64,000 nt of DNA from Glandiceps talaboti (taxonomy: Eukaryota; Hemichordata; Enteropneusta; Spengelidae): the NCBI RefSeq assembly GCF_964340395.1, contig NC_135565.1:17224709-17288708 (forward strand). Direction: 5' to 3'. Below, piece by piece: positions 47,565 to 61,862 of this stretch (position 1 is the first letter of the stretch; each line of letters starts with the position of its first letter). The notes beneath the pieces were generated by a model that searched no databases, was not told where the DNA came from, and saw only the letters and a list, made by a program, of their open reading frames with translations. The translations under genes and the position numbers were made by a program.

Positions 47565-49790
47565 AGGTAAAAATGTGTTTGTTTTATTGGAATATAACAA
47601 AGCCAATATATGAAGTCAGGATATCACGAAGTCCTTTCTATTTCTCTTTATTCATTTGTTGGAAACACGTAGATTTTCATACTTCTTGGTACTGACTAAC
47701 AACAAAATGTACTTTCGTGTCACGTCGGTCGTTGCACATATATCTTTCAATAAGAATAGATCCGTACAAATTCTATGGACTATTGAGTTTAATTCAGTTC
47801 GACAATTCGTTACTTTACACTATCCCATTAAAATATAACGTAATACATCAGATATTATTGTCGTTAGACACTGCCTAATGCTTTACAAAATATATTTGAA
47901 ATAGAGTTTTGATACAGTTACGTGTAATAGGAGTGTTGTTACACTTTCGTACAAAAACCCCACTGACTATCAAATAATGGTGTATGTCAAAGTTAGCATC
48001 ATATACACATAACACTTAGAACCTGGGAGAACATAACATAATGTTATTGTAACACATTCATAACAGAAGTTATAAGCTTCTCCCATCGAGAGAATAATAT
48101 ATATATGATAGGTGTCTTTGTCAATTTAAACGAAAACTAAAAGCCATACTTAAGTTTAACTTACTACCAAACTAGAGTGACTAAAGCGTTTCAATTAGGC
48201 GATATTTTTTACGTCTCACACAATATGGCGCAAGGCCTTTTGTTGATATAAATTACATTAAAAATATACAAACACTTATAGCATGATACATTGTTTTCTA
48301 ACCGTGAACTGCGATGTTTATTTGTGTTCACAAGTCAGATAAAATGTAACACCGTGTGCGTGTACGCCATCAATGCGTGAATTTTGTTTGGGCAATTAAT
48401 TCATAGCTAAAACGTTGTGTAGGATGTAAAAATTAAAAAAGAAACTTATCGCTGCCTAATTGGCCATTGCAGACTGCAAACAGGACATTGAGTATACAGC
48501 ACCCTCGCTCAAATTGGGGTATCATCACCTCATAGTACCATTTCTTAAGAACTTTGTTCCTTGTATTCTGTAGAAGTGTAAATCAGGGATGTTTTTCGTA
48601 TTGTTCAGACATCGAGAAAAGCAGCAGTGCTGTATGATTAAGCGAGTAACCTATACCATGTATACCCCCAAGGTACACACAAACAGGAAGTAGAGATTCA
48701 CCATGGCAAATCTTGGCAAGGGCTACTGAAACTTCATAGTCTATCTGGTTTGGTAGTTAACTTAATCTTAAACTAAAACATGCTTAGGAAAGGGATGTTT
48801 CTGATAAAGCAGTTTCAAAACTGCCTTCAAGCAGTCTAGCGACATATAAGTGCGTAAAAAACCTTTCAATTACCAAGTAAAGTAACTCAGTCAATCTTTA
48901 AAGCGATTTAGATTCATTTAATGGGGAAGGGGACTCAGTAGACCACAAACTCAAAGGCTTGCAATGTTGAAAGTCATCAACTATCGGTTTTTCATTTCAT
49001 GAAAAGTGTTTCCAACGTGTAAAAAACAAGATCGTTTTTCACTAATGTTATTGCAATTAATAAGCAAGATACGTTGGAATGGTTCCTCATGGAATTTGTT
49101 GTATAAAGCTCAGAGGTGTTACTTCGAGTGCTGTTGGGATATCGTCGACTAACCATTCTCATGGGAAATGAGTGTTATAGTTGGGGGCAGCAATTATCAA
49201 TTATTGAGAAGTCGTTTACTCTGCGATGAAAAGTAGTCACGTGTATATTTAAGTACCTTTATAGTCCACTCTGCAATGCAAGCGTCGATCAAATTATTGA
49301 ATAGGTTCCAAAGAAAAGTGAGCGGAAACTTCCCAATAAAATTCAATAAAAAGTTGTCTGATATGTCGTTGACTTAAAATAAAACGTAAACCATATTTAT
49401 TGAATTATTATGAACTGTAAAAAACTTCTCATTTTAGAAAGACTCAAATTAGAGGTTAAAATTGATTAAGAGTCTACACATTTATTTTAAAACCTGTAGC
49501 AATGTTACTAACTTTTTTGTCGCACTGGATATAATATTGAAATGTAGCGATGTTCAGTAAGACTTTTGTCAAACAAGACAACGATTTTTAGCAATGTAAG
49601 TTGAACGTTTGTCGAGATAGACGACAATTTGTTGGGCTTTTATATTTATATGGCATCTCACCTACCAAATAATAGAAAGGTCCATTCCAGGACAACACCC
49701 TGAATTTATCAGTTGGCGCGAGCACGGTGGTTAGTATTCTGCGGACGTGAATTTAACTCCAACCAACACGTGTCACTTTTCTCAATTCTA
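47565..49790. other. Gene-free AT-rich stretch
   Basis: No coding frame, array or element end was recognised. Confidence 0.4.
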
Positions 49791-49794
49791 TTTC

Positions 49795-49796
<2 letters not shown>

Positions 49797-49849
<53 letters not shown>
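49797..49849. repeat. (GTAT)n microsatellite
   Basis: About 13 GTAT units. Confidence 0.97.
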
Positions 49850-49850
<1 letters not shown>

Positions 49851-49851
49851 T

Positions 49852-50500
49852 CATTTTAATGATAATAATAGGCAAATCACTCGAATATTTATATTTTGTT
49901 TCGTTACTTTCCAAGATTGTTAGAATCACAAAAATACTTGGCATGCACAATGGGTTTATATGAGGTGTTGAATTGTAGCTGTGTATTGCAGCTGTATCGA
50001 GACATTTCAATATCTCAAAGGCATAGTTAAAAGAAAGTGTACTGTTAGCTACTGAATGTGAAAAGATCACTGTCTATGCCACGTAGCGGTCTGTGACTGT
50101 CGCTAAAGTTAAACGTGTTGAAAGATGAATAATGCAAGCTACTATGTACAACCTTGTTAAAATATTAAAACATTGAACTCAGCCATCTGTAATTCGCTTA
50201 TATCTCGATCACTAAACACGAATCGTACATCTGTTTTGTGTCCTTAAACCACGTATTGCCTTAGAGGAAAATGGCGATAAGTGCAAATCTTTCGAACTGA
50301 TCTCGCATTTCAATGTAAGTATGTATACAACAGGACACGCATTAAGAGATTTCATGATATTGAAAAAGAGTTTATTATAAAGTGTAGTAGTATCGACAAG
50401 GCCGAAGTAGTGCTGACTTTTACGATGTAAATAGCCCATGAGATTTCTAACGAAGATCGAATTTTGAACAATTGTTATTTGAAACTCAAATGCATATACA
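49852..50500. other. Gene-free stretch
   Basis: A 97-codon minus-strand frame (50212-50505) has no recognisable motif. Nothing else was seen. Confidence 0.35.
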
Positions 50501-50505
50501 TACAC

Positions 50506-50727
50506 TCACGCACATATACACAGACGCACACGCACATGTACACAGACACACACACAGACACACACACGTACACAGACGCACACACACATGTACACAGACA
50601 CACACACATGTAAAGAGACACACACACATGTACACACACATACTCGTGTGCATACACATACATACATACATACATACATACATACATACATACATACATA
50701 CATACATACATACATACATACATACGT
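50506..50727. repeat. (CA)-rich and (CATA)n compound array
   Basis: About 140 bp of cacaca/cagaca/catgtacaca units is followed by about 70 bp of CATA. The first part shows an irregular unit of about 24 bp (acacacatgtacacagac-like). Confidence 0.95.
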
Positions 50728-50729
50728 GT

Positions 50730-51885
50730 ATGGGGTCAATGCACATTGCTGTAAATGGAGAGTCAGCAAATATAACAATGCAAACCATTTTTTGTACCGA
50801 CTTCTCTGCACACTGTGTTGATTTCGCTTCGAATTAGTGAATTCTGTTCAATGTTGAAATATTTCCATCAACAAGCTCACACCATTTTTATATTAACAAG
50901 TGTAACTAACTACTTGTATTAGCTATTATGCAGTCACTGTTATTGGTTCTAGAAGCAAACTGAATAACATTATACATGTAATAATTATAACACGTTAATG
51001 ACATCACACTATAGTCAACAGAAATCATGACGTCACACTAAGACAATGGATAGCCGTGACTAATGCACTATAGCGACAATTTACTGTCAGTACGTCACGT
51101 CATTTTACCATGTGATCAATATATATAAACAACAGTCGACATCCTGATTGATGGTTGGCAGCGAATGTCCTACAAACAAACAAACAAGCTAGAAGTTGTT
51201 TTATACAATTAACGGACTGACAGGCCAAAATGTATGAATTTACATTTAATATCCTGCAGTATTCATTATGAGTTTGGATATAATCTATAGATTTTAAAAA
51301 AAGTAACATTTGGATGTTGACTATTGTAGTGATTGGCATATGTGTAATGTCATGGAAAATTGATATACTGCAATACTTAAGTAAAGCTATTCCACAAAAA
51401 CTCAATTGTCTTAACTGATAACGCGTTTTCAATAACTAAAAAAAGCACCAAGAATGTGCATATTTTACAATAAATCTGGAAATAACAAAAAGTGATAGTG
51501 CACTTCCGGACGTGATTAATATACCCAAAATGACGATCTAGAAAATAATAATAGGAGTGAAAATTGAAGAATCACATACTTATATCAATACATCACTGTC
51601 ATGTGTCTGCTACTGTGAGTACATCAATAAATGTAGGTATATAATTTCCATTATTACAGTACGTACATCAAGTTCTTATTGTCTCCCGTCACCATATGCA
51701 CGAATAAGTCATTTCCTCGGAGACGGTCTATTAGAAAGTGGAAAAGAGACTTGTCATGTACATAAGACTTTGATTGTACTCTGAAAACTTGAAACTTGAA
51801 ATCTTTCAGAGGAAGAACTTTGTAAGGGTATTTTTGTGTGAAAATATAAGTATTAATTTTTTGTTTAAAATGAAAAACTACGAGA
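50730..51885. other. Gene-free stretch
   Basis: Frames at 51100-51432 (minus) and 51557-51784 (plus) show no recognisable family. Nothing else was seen. Confidence 0.35.
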
Positions 51886-51888
51886 GTC

Positions 51889-51984
51889 AGTATGTATGTA
51901 TGTATGTATGTATGTATGTATGTATGTATGTATGTATGTATGTATGTATGTATGTATGTATGTATGTATGTATGTATGTATGAA
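51889..51984. repeat. (GTAT)n microsatellite
   Basis: About 23 nearly perfect GTAT units, ending in two GAAT variants. Confidence 0.97.
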
Positions 51985-51987
51985 TGA

Positions 51988-54860
51988 ATGTATTACAAAT
52001 AAAGTAATTTTAGACATATAGCGAGTACTGAATATCTATTGTTGATACACACTTGAGAAAGTGGTGTATCGTATACTTCGATCATATCGCAAAGTCGTTT
52101 CTTACATGTTACCTCTGTTGTAACTTCTTATAGTAGCTCTTTGTTTATAGCTCTCGAATGAATTTGAAACAGCTCGTGTATGTCTCACATAAAACACGTT
52201 GAAATCTTAAGTCAGACAATCTCGTAAATCACATGACACGCAAACGACCCAGCATGAATGGAATATGGTAAACTCATGATGATACAATGCGTAAAAATAT
52301 ATAGTGGCGGAAATAGCAAAGATTTTAATTGCAATACTTGGCAATTGTAGCTTTTATAACGTTATCATATTTGTAATTAGATATAGGGCCACGGTAATTG
52401 GTAGGTAGCATTTTATAGATTGAGTTCATGATCTTTGACAGAAAATTAGACTTGAACGTTGAATGATCTACTGCTTAGGTAGAATGCTCCTTTGCCTGAA
52501 AATTTAAATATCTCTCAAATCTTTGCTCAAATTTCGCTTGTTTCAGGTCCTTTTGAAATCATAAAACAAATTTGAGGTTCACCATCATGTTTTCATGGAA
52601 ATAAAAATCGCATATTTCTCCATACAATTATCAAAAGCAATTGGCGGTCATTTTTTATCTTAAAATGAATTGATTTAAAGATAATTTCGACTTTGAAAAT
52701 TTGCATGGAGACCCCTGATTCTTTTTATTGAGCTTAACTGAGAAAGGGTTTTATGTTTCTGAGCAAATAAAACCAGAGTTTAAGACTTAATTGATGGTTG
52801 AAAGTAACCTTGTTTCTGAGACATAGCGTGACAACCAGACACATATTAGGTATAATGTTAACTTACTAGACAAATTCATAAACCATATTGGTGTAAACTT
52901 TATTTTGAGCTTCCTATACGTAAGTATGACATACGATAATCCTATTTACTCAGCGCATTATGATGAAGTCTTCTATACTGTAACTCAAAGTTATTATAAC
53001 CACATAGTGAAGCCTGTGAATTATACAATTTCGCAGTGCATAGCGACAAATGCACAGAAATACTTATCCATTTCATTAAAATAAAAAACTGGTTCCACTA
53101 TTGATGACGTCAACCTGACAAAACCACAAAGACATAGAAACACACTTTAGTTAAAAAGAAATTGACTTTTGAAAGAATTGTTAGAGGTTTTCCTAATACG
53201 GTTTGAAAGTAATTTCCTTTTTGTAAAAAAATAATAATATTAGCTTGGTCACAATTTTGAATTAATGTTGTTATCCTACCGGTGGAAAGACAATTATAAA
53301 CCCAACAATTTAGTAATTTTAATTATCAATAATAAGACTTGATGATTTGTAAATACATGACAATTTAAATAGGTGTTGTAATAACAATGATTTAATTAAG
53401 TTGGTGACGTAGAACAAGGGTAAATTTACCTTTATCAATTGTTAATCACTTTGTGCTTGGTCACGCTGTTTTTCCCGCTATCTCACCATGTGGCATTATA
53501 TTAATACGGCCAGCGGACATCCTCGATCAATGTACAATAAGCCCATTATGTTTATTTGATTATGCGCACTTTGAGATTACTATTCTTTCCTACAAAAATT
53601 GATTTGCAATTAGGATTATTCTGTTCTTAATGGGTATCCATGCCAACGTTACTAAAGTAACAATTGTATACGAGTATATGTTTGCATCATTGTGAATGAT
53701 AACGTCACATCCGGTAATCGATATTCGATTAACATAACTAAGAGGACATTTTCAACATTCAGAATGGAAATCATTCCAACATGGAATAATTCATAAATTG
53801 CGATTCATAATTAAATTTAAAAGTGAATTTGACAAAATGAAGTATTAAAAAAAATAACACTTGGAGTAATGATTTTAAGATTAAGAAATTTCATAAATAT
53901 ATTTACAAAAAATGTTTTTAAGAGAGATATTTGACAATGTTATCAATATGAAGAGTTAGGCAGTCAGCAGCTGAGATGAAATACTATGGCAAATAATGAA
54001 TTTTAATTAGTTTGTCTATAATCCATTCAGGAGAAAATGTTCGGATTTATTCGATTTGTTGACGAGAACTTAATCCTTTAGATATGAAACAGATTTTATT
54101 ATACAATTATTAACATCTCAGATTAAATGAGCACCTTGTGGGACGCTCTTAACGTCCACATAGATGTAGCCACAGCATTCTTTCTTAAGGTTTTGTTGAC
54201 CTCGCTGTAGCGTATGTATTCGTTTTGGTATAAAACCCCATCAACATTGCACAGATGCATAATTTGCTGACAAACAAGTAACCGAGTACGTATTCGAGTT
54301 ACGCCTGTTTACATACTGCCATCAAGTCAATGTACATAGTACCATAGCTGATTTGTAGACAGGTATATACGCTGATCAGTAGTATTGACTTTTTCTTGTA
54401 CATTTTTGTGTATTTTTAGAAATCCAAAAGTTTCGAAATGTAGTAAGAACATGTTGCTTTAATTGAGTTAATGTAATGTATGTTTTGAGAAAAACAAACA
54501 TATTTCACACTATTGAAGTGGGAAATAAAATTATTGTGTGGATATAGATTGTTGGAAGATTAAAAAAAGGAATAACTCACACATTACTAAAGTCATGTAT
54601 GATATTTGCAATTTTAGCACAAGAAAAAATAGTTGCAAAGGAATACCATTATTAGAAATGTCAAGCCATACACAGAGTCCCACCTCTGTAAAAGTTGCAT
54701 ACTTAGGACAGAGTTGTGCACGTAGCTGTACCAGCCTTATGGAACCACAGTGCTTCTACCAGCTGTGTGTGAAATAACCTTGCAATAGTTCTAACCAGCA
54801 CATAGCTGTGACATACCTAAATCTGACATATGGTTAGGTTTTTACAACAGTCATGGACAA
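51988..54860. other. 2.9-kb gene-free AT-rich stretch
   Basis: No array or element was found. A 79-codon frame at 54538-54777 (plus) is unassigned and its end grades into the 49-bp repeat region. Confidence 0.35.
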
Positions 54861-54865
54861 GAGCT

Positions 54866-55010
54866 TATTCCTACAACAATGTAACAGCTATGTGAACATT
54901 ACTGTAAGAGAAGTATTTTCCACAGCCGTGGACCAGTTATGTGCGAACTGCTGTAACTCGGGTATTTCACTCAACCGTGTATCAGATATGTAAGCAATGC
55001 TGATTTGATA
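54866..55010. repeat. Degenerate ~49-bp minisatellite
   Basis: Three units start at tatt near 54866, 54914 and 54963. They share a gtr--cagytatgtg-ac-tgctgta core. Related half-units (ccagctgtgtgtgaa; agcacatagctgtgac) precede them from about 54755. Drift between units is high. Confidence 0.5.
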
Positions 55011-55014
55011 TGAA

Positions 55015-55770
55015 CAAAAGGCACAGTTACGGTATAGGGATATGCAGACTTGATACACAGAATTGATAAGCATATATATTTAACAGATACACTTTTCGTA
55101 GTCATATAGCAAGGCTTTGGTAAAATATTTAACCTGTAACAGGCCTTTAAGGCACATCCTAGTTCTAGGAAATGTGAGGGTCCATGTTTATTAGGAACCA
55201 ATTAATGTGAGAAGTGCTATTTTGATACGTTCTAGCCATATGGTGATCATTGAAAGTTGCCGAATCAGTAAATTTGAAAACGATCTTACAGGTTTAAAAG
55301 TAAATTCTTATTGTTTGCCTCTTATAAGGAAATTAATGGAATCCTGTCAATCCTGTGAAGTAATGTCGACGAGGACTGACTTTTAAAATTGCCTCAAGAT
55401 TTTGTAGCATGGAAGACATCAAACTGATCCTTATGGTGATGCAAAAAGTAATTGACCAACATTTAGTTTGCATTTTGTAGTCTTCAGGGAAATTAAAAGT
55501 TTTGAAAACCCAATTTCTTAATGAAAGGGAGAGGGCACATCGGACGAAAATCAAATGGCATGTTATTTTCGAAATGTAGAGGAACATTCCACTGCTAGAT
55601 TTAATGTTTTTTAATTACCCCGAGCTTTACGCTAACGTCAATTTTCTGACATTTCAGCCTCGATTACGGGATGTCTCGGGACTTTGATTGAACATGTAAA
55701 AGTTTGGGTCACTTTATCAGGACATGTTATTTCCGGTTGCATAAGTCCGTCAAATCGTCGACAAAGAGGG
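55015..55770. other. Gene-free stretch upstream of the promoter region
   Basis: Minus-strand frames at 54971-55201 and 55333-55587 have no recognisable motif. Confidence 0.35.
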
Positions 55771-55775
55771 AGTTG

Positions 55776-56003
55776 TGACGTAGATGATCACGTGCACAGG
55801 AAATTCCTAGGAATCATTTATATGCAAATGTTATCAAAATAGTGCGCAATCCTGTTTTAGTCATGTTATTTCATTCATGGTTTGATATACGTCACTACGC
55901 GATTCACTGATTGGACTGGTGCACGTGACCAGGAAGAGCGTGTGTGTAGGCGAGGCTAATGCATATCTCTGCTATAAAAACGGTGTAAATTAATCACAGG
56001 ATC
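55776..56003 (+). promoter_or_regulatory. TATA promoter with CRE, E-box, octamer and CCAAT motifs
   Basis: Clustered in 230 bp are TGACGTAG (55776), CACGTG (55789-55794), palindromic TTCCTAGGAA (55804-55813) and the POU octamer ATGCAAAT (55822-55829). They are followed by TACGTCA (55888-55894), ATTGG, an inverted CCAAT core (55910-55914), a second CACGTG in cacgtgac (55922-55927) and TATAAAAA (55973-55980). A start around 56004 (tcA in gatcatag) lies 31 bp after the TATA box, the expected distance. Density and order are much better than elsewhere in the window. CRE-type sites would suggest cAMP/CREB or ATF control, and E-boxes USF/MITF-type factors; both are inference. Confidence 0.6.
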
Positions 56004-56066
56004 ATAGAAACACAACGGAATACTTGATACGGATAGCACGAGAGATTAACCGGGTACTTTTCGAAG
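56004..56066 (+). other. Candidate 5' UTR exon with consensus splice donor
   Basis: A segment of about 63 nt runs from the predicted start to GAAG|GTAAGT (GT at 56067-56068), a consensus donor. It contains no ATG, as expected for a non-coding leader exon. The start is inferred only from TATA spacing. The next exon is unproven; the strongest downstream acceptor found by eye is at 62769. Confidence 0.45.
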
Positions 56067-56072
56067 GTAAGT

Positions 56073-57860
56073 GTTTTGGATATCGATTCAACACTTAACT
56101 GCTGATGGATGTTATTACCTGTACTATTCACACAGTCAAACTACCATAATAACTAAACATTACAATTTACTTTGCCTTATGTAGTTACCCCAACAGTTGT
56201 AGCAATTGTCTTATAACAAGGGAAGAAAACAGTAAACTGTTCATCAGCATTTATTATAATTTACCATTCTTTTCAATACATTTGGCTGGGCAGGATGAAA
56301 AAATATGAACACAATGCAATGGAAAGTTAAACAGTCAATATACACACAACATTGATTACTAATGTATTTTTAAAAGCTTTAGAAAGTAGTGACACGTGTA
56401 TTGCGTCATTGCGTTCCATGACTAAAAATCGAAACGTGTTTAATCAGTTGACTCGTGTTTTTGTTCGGTGATAGTCAAATGCCAATTTTTATATAGCGGA
56501 TTTCTAAACCCCCAAACGCTAAAGAATTAACGTACTGTACAAGTGTTTTATCTTCTACCTAACAGCTAAATAGCATAGTTCGTAGTCGAAGTAACCCTTA
56601 GATAAAACTTCGCTTGATTTCATCTACCGTTTCTGCGTATCATATCTTACAACTAATTTTGACTAAATTTTATTATCGTCAACTAAATTGACCATCCATT
56701 TAAACATGCTACGGTCACATTTTGTAATATTTCTGTGGAGTGTAATTTCCCGTTTCGATTTTCGACTCCACACCTTTCCGTGGGCATTGAATAACCTATG
56801 TACAACACTGTGCAGGAACCGAAAGCGTTACATGGATGTTGGAAATAATGTGAGTCGGATAACTTAGACAAGAATTCCCCGGTTGGTCCATACACCACTT
56901 GTCATGTTTATGTCATAAAGTTATCAAACTGTGAGTGTGCAATGAATAATATACTTGAGCGTTTACCAGTGTCACTTTACGTTTTCTATTGCTCCATCAG
57001 AAAATCACTTTATTCATGCTAGAAGCCTTTTGAGATTTGTACTGAATTGCTAATATCACAAGGAAAGCGGCATTCAATTGTCCTGCACCTATTAAAGCAA
57101 TAGCTCAATCGCTTTGGCTTATGTTGGTAAAATGTACTTAAGGGATTTTTTAAAATTTGCGATAAGTCTTACTATTCCTTCAAAGAAAGAGGTCTTTTGT
57201 ACACCAGACAAAAGAAATCTTGAAAAGGAGAAAAAACTACGAAAGTCAATTCGCTAAAGAATTCTTAATCAGATATAATCTTCATAATGTAGAATTCGTG
57301 ACAGAAAATAGGCCGTGACATATTTCAACGTCATATCTTGACAACACGACCAAAATATCAGGAACAATATAAATCGGTAAGCTTAAAAGCTGCCAATTCG
57401 CCTAATGCGCCATTTGCCAGCAGCAAGGATTACATGACTATACACTCCATGAATTGCCCGGTATGAAGACTTTACATTGAGCGAAAAATGCCCGCAAAGT
57501 ACACACTTTCACAAATAGATGCCATCAAACTTTGTTAATAAGTGTTATTGAAGTTGTTGCGTTTACGGTGTTGTATAGCTTGCCGTTTTGATTGAAGCAC
57601 GGAAGATTGCTCAAAAAAAGTTGCACATGAAATGATACGTTTTTGTAACGTTTCATCTATATTGTAACTCAGTGTATATCAAGGGATGTTGCTATGGAAG
57701 CCAGTATAAGTCCGAGTGGGTCGTCTGGAAATAGATTGCATTACTGTTACATATTTAATTGTTGCATATACATTTCATATCACTTCAAGAGCCGAAGGGG
57801 ATATCCAAAGTAAAATACCATAATTATTAAACATAACGACAAAGACAACAACAAAAATAG
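56073..57860. other. Possible first intron, no coding features
   Basis: If the leader exon is real, this stretch is intronic. A 71-codon minus-strand frame at 56683-56898 is unassigned. Confidence 0.3.
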
Positions 57861-57861
57861 T

Positions 57862-57863
<2 letters not shown>

Positions 57864-57926
<63 letters not shown>

Positions 57927-57927
57927 G
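57864..57927. repeat. (CAA)n microsatellite
   Basis: About 21 CAA units within a wider A/C-rich tract (57838-57950). The poly-Leu minus-strand frame is an artefact. Confidence 0.97.
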
Positions 57928-57929
57928 TG

Positions 57930-60900
57930 AACAAGAAAAACAAAAAACAGCAGAAATATGCCTATTTGTTCGACTTGTTCTGTAAATCTTTTATCAAATG
58001 TGTGTAACAATTTCGGCTAGTTATCAATTTGATGACATTGATTGACTGAAAAGACATTTCTTATATTTCTTCTAATAAGAGCCATAGGGTAAATAAAGTC
58101 ATATCTTCTAGAATCACCGTTTTTGGACATTACAGAATTATCGAAAAACGTAAAAAGTGTTATGAAGGATACATGGTGCATGTGTTTATACACTTGAGAC
58201 TGATGCCATTAATTGTAATCACAATCATATGCGTTCGATCTACAAAACGCGATTGGGTACACTGTCTGATATCTAGGATTGTCAAGTCAGATGAATTTTA
58301 ATTCAAAATAAATTTCCTTATTAATTATTTATGATCAGTATACATTTCCATCACCTTTGGCAGTTGGAAAATACATTCACAATGTTGTCTACGGATCGAT
58401 ACTTAAAACTTGATCTCTCAGATAAGATTTTAATCTCACTGGTAGGTCATGTATGTTATATAAACGTATAACGAAACGCACAACAATAGTCATGACAAAA
58501 TAAGAACAGAAGTTAAAAAAATATTGTATTTGTAAATATGTAGAACAAATGCATAATTACGTTGCCATAACAAATCCATTGTTGTTCCGACCAATTTTTA
58601 ATACTCGCTACCACTATCAGCATACCTCCTCTAAGGCTTGCTACAAGCCGTATAAATAGAAATGAAACAATTACTCGTAATGCATGTATAGCAGGAAAAA
58701 GGAAGAACTATTTGAAAATGTTTCACATTACAGTCAGGTGGCAAATAGTCACAGTCAAAGTGCTGTCGACTACACTCAATTATACTAATGTCAGGATTGC
58801 GAGTTGGTGACCAAAATAGTAGCAATCAACAAAGTATTTCATAAATATTAATCAAATAGGCGATGACAGTAGCTAATCCATGAAATCAATATCTGAACTT
58901 TTATGTAAAAGGTCGTATCACTCACTCTTCTCTATTAATTATTAAACATTTGTAGATATATTATTAGCATACGTGTTTAATTAATATTTTTTATCGTAAA
59001 ATTACAAAATGTTTTAAATGAATTTCAAACAAATTTCATATTTATGCTAGAACCAGAAAAAAACGTACTCGGCGTTTTCACTCTCTCACGTCTAATTTAG
59101 TATACAGTGCGAAGCACTTCATAACGTCTTATTTCAAAAATAGTCTGTCGAATTTAGCTTGAAACCTGTATCAAAAATCAATATGATAATATTCAGTTCA
59201 GCGGTGGATGCCCCTTCTTTGGATGATCGATTCAATACTTGTTTTCAATCTCGTTGATTTTTTTCAAATGCTCAATTCTACATTTAATTAGATTTTTATT
59301 CGAAAGGACATTTCCGAAACTGTATTGGTGTATGTTGTTGTTGCTTTTGTTTAATTTTCATTATGTGTTCCAATATACTCTATATAGCGAGAAATCATAC
59401 AATGATTGGTTGATAATCACGATATCCGTCAAATGTCTAAGTTACTGTTTCTCAAACCTCTTTGTGCAAACTCAAGTACCGTTATCATGTTGAGTCAGCA
59501 CGGATTTGGTTCTGGATAAGATTTCTAGTGCGCAGTGCGTATATTCTGCATACTGATTTTAACCGAAAATGGGACCTCTGTCGTTTTAATTTTGTATTGC
59601 ATTAAAACAGATTGCATTAGTGATTTCAATTGTTTGTTTAATACCATGCCAATATTTCTACATTCAATCTATATCCAAACATCATATCCTTCTGTCAACA
59701 CAATTATATGTCTTGTTTTAAATTAATCCCCATGGTATGTATTCTTCGAGGTTATCATCAAATACCATTATTGAATTCACATACTTCCACCAAGAATGGT
59801 ATGTTAATGACTAAAGTAAAGATTTAAAGAAAATATCAGCATGGGGTAAAACAATTGCCTTATACGACAGCGAGAATTTAAAAGGCGCGGCACTTATGTT
59901 AGTTGGTATCCGAACGATAGTTATACGTAAACCCGGTTGCGTTGACTATAGCAAGTTTACTTTGAAGTTTAATGATCAGCAAGTTCGGAGGAAAATAATA
60001 GCTCTTTGTATATGTACCTTGAGGTGTCATGTTCGATTGCTTTAACAAATTCATTGTTCTATTGTTGAAACGAGTGTGACACCTTAGCTCTATTATACAA
60101 TACTATGCGATTTTCGTATCAAATTTGTTCGAGCATTGAAAACAGTAAAGGACGTATTTTAGCATAGCTTCGCCATTTAATGAAATATACGTGTTTACTT
60201 TAAGTATATTGTCCTATAGCTAAAAAGATATCACACATAATGGACTCTTCGATGCACGAAAGCGTCCAGTGCGTGCATGGGTAACCATGTATGAAGAATG
60301 TTAAAATTTTTCGTTTTCTGCCTTCAAAGTAATCCTTATGCGGAGGTAGGAATCATTTGCATATAAATTGGAATCTCAATAATTAAGAGATTATATTACA
60401 CGGCCACAACCACGTTGTCCCTTATCTTCTCGCCGTGTTCAGTCTGAGCTATCACTCCCAGTACACCGCCCTATTCCCTAGTGTACCAAAAGGCCACGAC
60501 AAGCATTTTTACTTCACTTCAAATCGAAAATACTTTAAACCCTTTCTCATTAAACGATACAAACGTGTCACTGTTGAAGATGACTTTCAAAATTAAACTC
60601 CCGATCATATCGCTTACGGAAATCCTAAAGTAATTATAAATTGGAGTTTAGACTACTTCAGTGATTATGGGCGGAGTTAGTTTCAACTTCAAATCACTGA
60701 TAATGTAAACTGATAGAAGTAGAAATCTGGACTGTCAGACTTTTGTATGACTTAAATCACAGCGAATTCTCTGATGATACGAAAGTCGTATTAACTGGAT
60801 ATATCCTAGCTGACGCATACTATGGCTTATATGCATACAGATGTAAACTAGACATATAGAAACCGCTATTGTTCAAATCGATTCTGAACCACGCATCATT

Positions 60901-61860
60901 CCCAAATGATCAATAATCCTTCATCTTGAAATCTGCATTTATTCCTATAGGGGAATGTAGCCCAACCTTAATGCATTTCCTAGTGCAATTATTTTCTATT
61001 ATAATTATTCGATTTAAATTCAAATAAACACTGTGAATGTTTAAATAGGTTGATGTTTGATGGCGTTGATTACTTGTCATAATACAGGAAAGGTGATAAT
61101 TATGTGCATATACCCTTGAATCTGGATTTGTTACAAGTACACAGTTTTTAGTATGCTGTGATTAGATAAAAGCCGTGCGTATAATAATCTACATGTGATA
61201 TTAAGTCTTCAAACCTGAGTTTATCAGCTGTTTTACTTGGGTAATAACCCCGATTAACCTATTGCAGCATAATGCTGATGTCATCACATGTCTTAGAAAG
61301 GTATTAAAATTCGTCTGTTGTGTTATTGATTATGGTATTATACTGTCTTCCTCAGCATCTACAAACACGATGTAGTATAAACATGAAAGGCCATATCCCT
61401 TTGATCACAAAGTTAAATGACATAGGTAAATACATTTACGCTAAGTACATTTCTTTTTAGCTTCTGTCCAATCGAATAATTTCATTATTGTAAAGCATTC
61501 CTGTTTTTTCTTTGTTGTGGTCAGTGAGACAATTTCCCCATTGTTGATCCTATAATCAATATTAATAAGGTAAATTGAAACTTTCCGAAACATGACATGA
61601 GTTGAAATGTTCACATTTTTGCATGTTTGCTGAAAATGCTACCGTCATCTTCAGTCTAGTGTTGAAATGATGTATTCTCACTTTTTGTTTTGCAAATTCA
61701 TGAACTCTATGTAACTGTAATAAACCCTGGCTTGTTGAGGACAGGAGTAATAATCTCCTTGCTTTCATTTAGTGTACATTGAAGCTACACATATGTCATC
61801 ACATAGTGAGAGCACTGAGTTGTTCATACATCATTACAATTGACACAGGACAGGAGTCTT
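57930..61860. other. Possible intron continuation, gene-free
   Basis: No array or element was found. TCAGTGAT and ATCACTGA form an 8-bp inverted pair near 60659-60702. Short frames at 59239-59726 have no recognisable motif. Confidence 0.35.
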
Positions 61861-61862
61861 CA

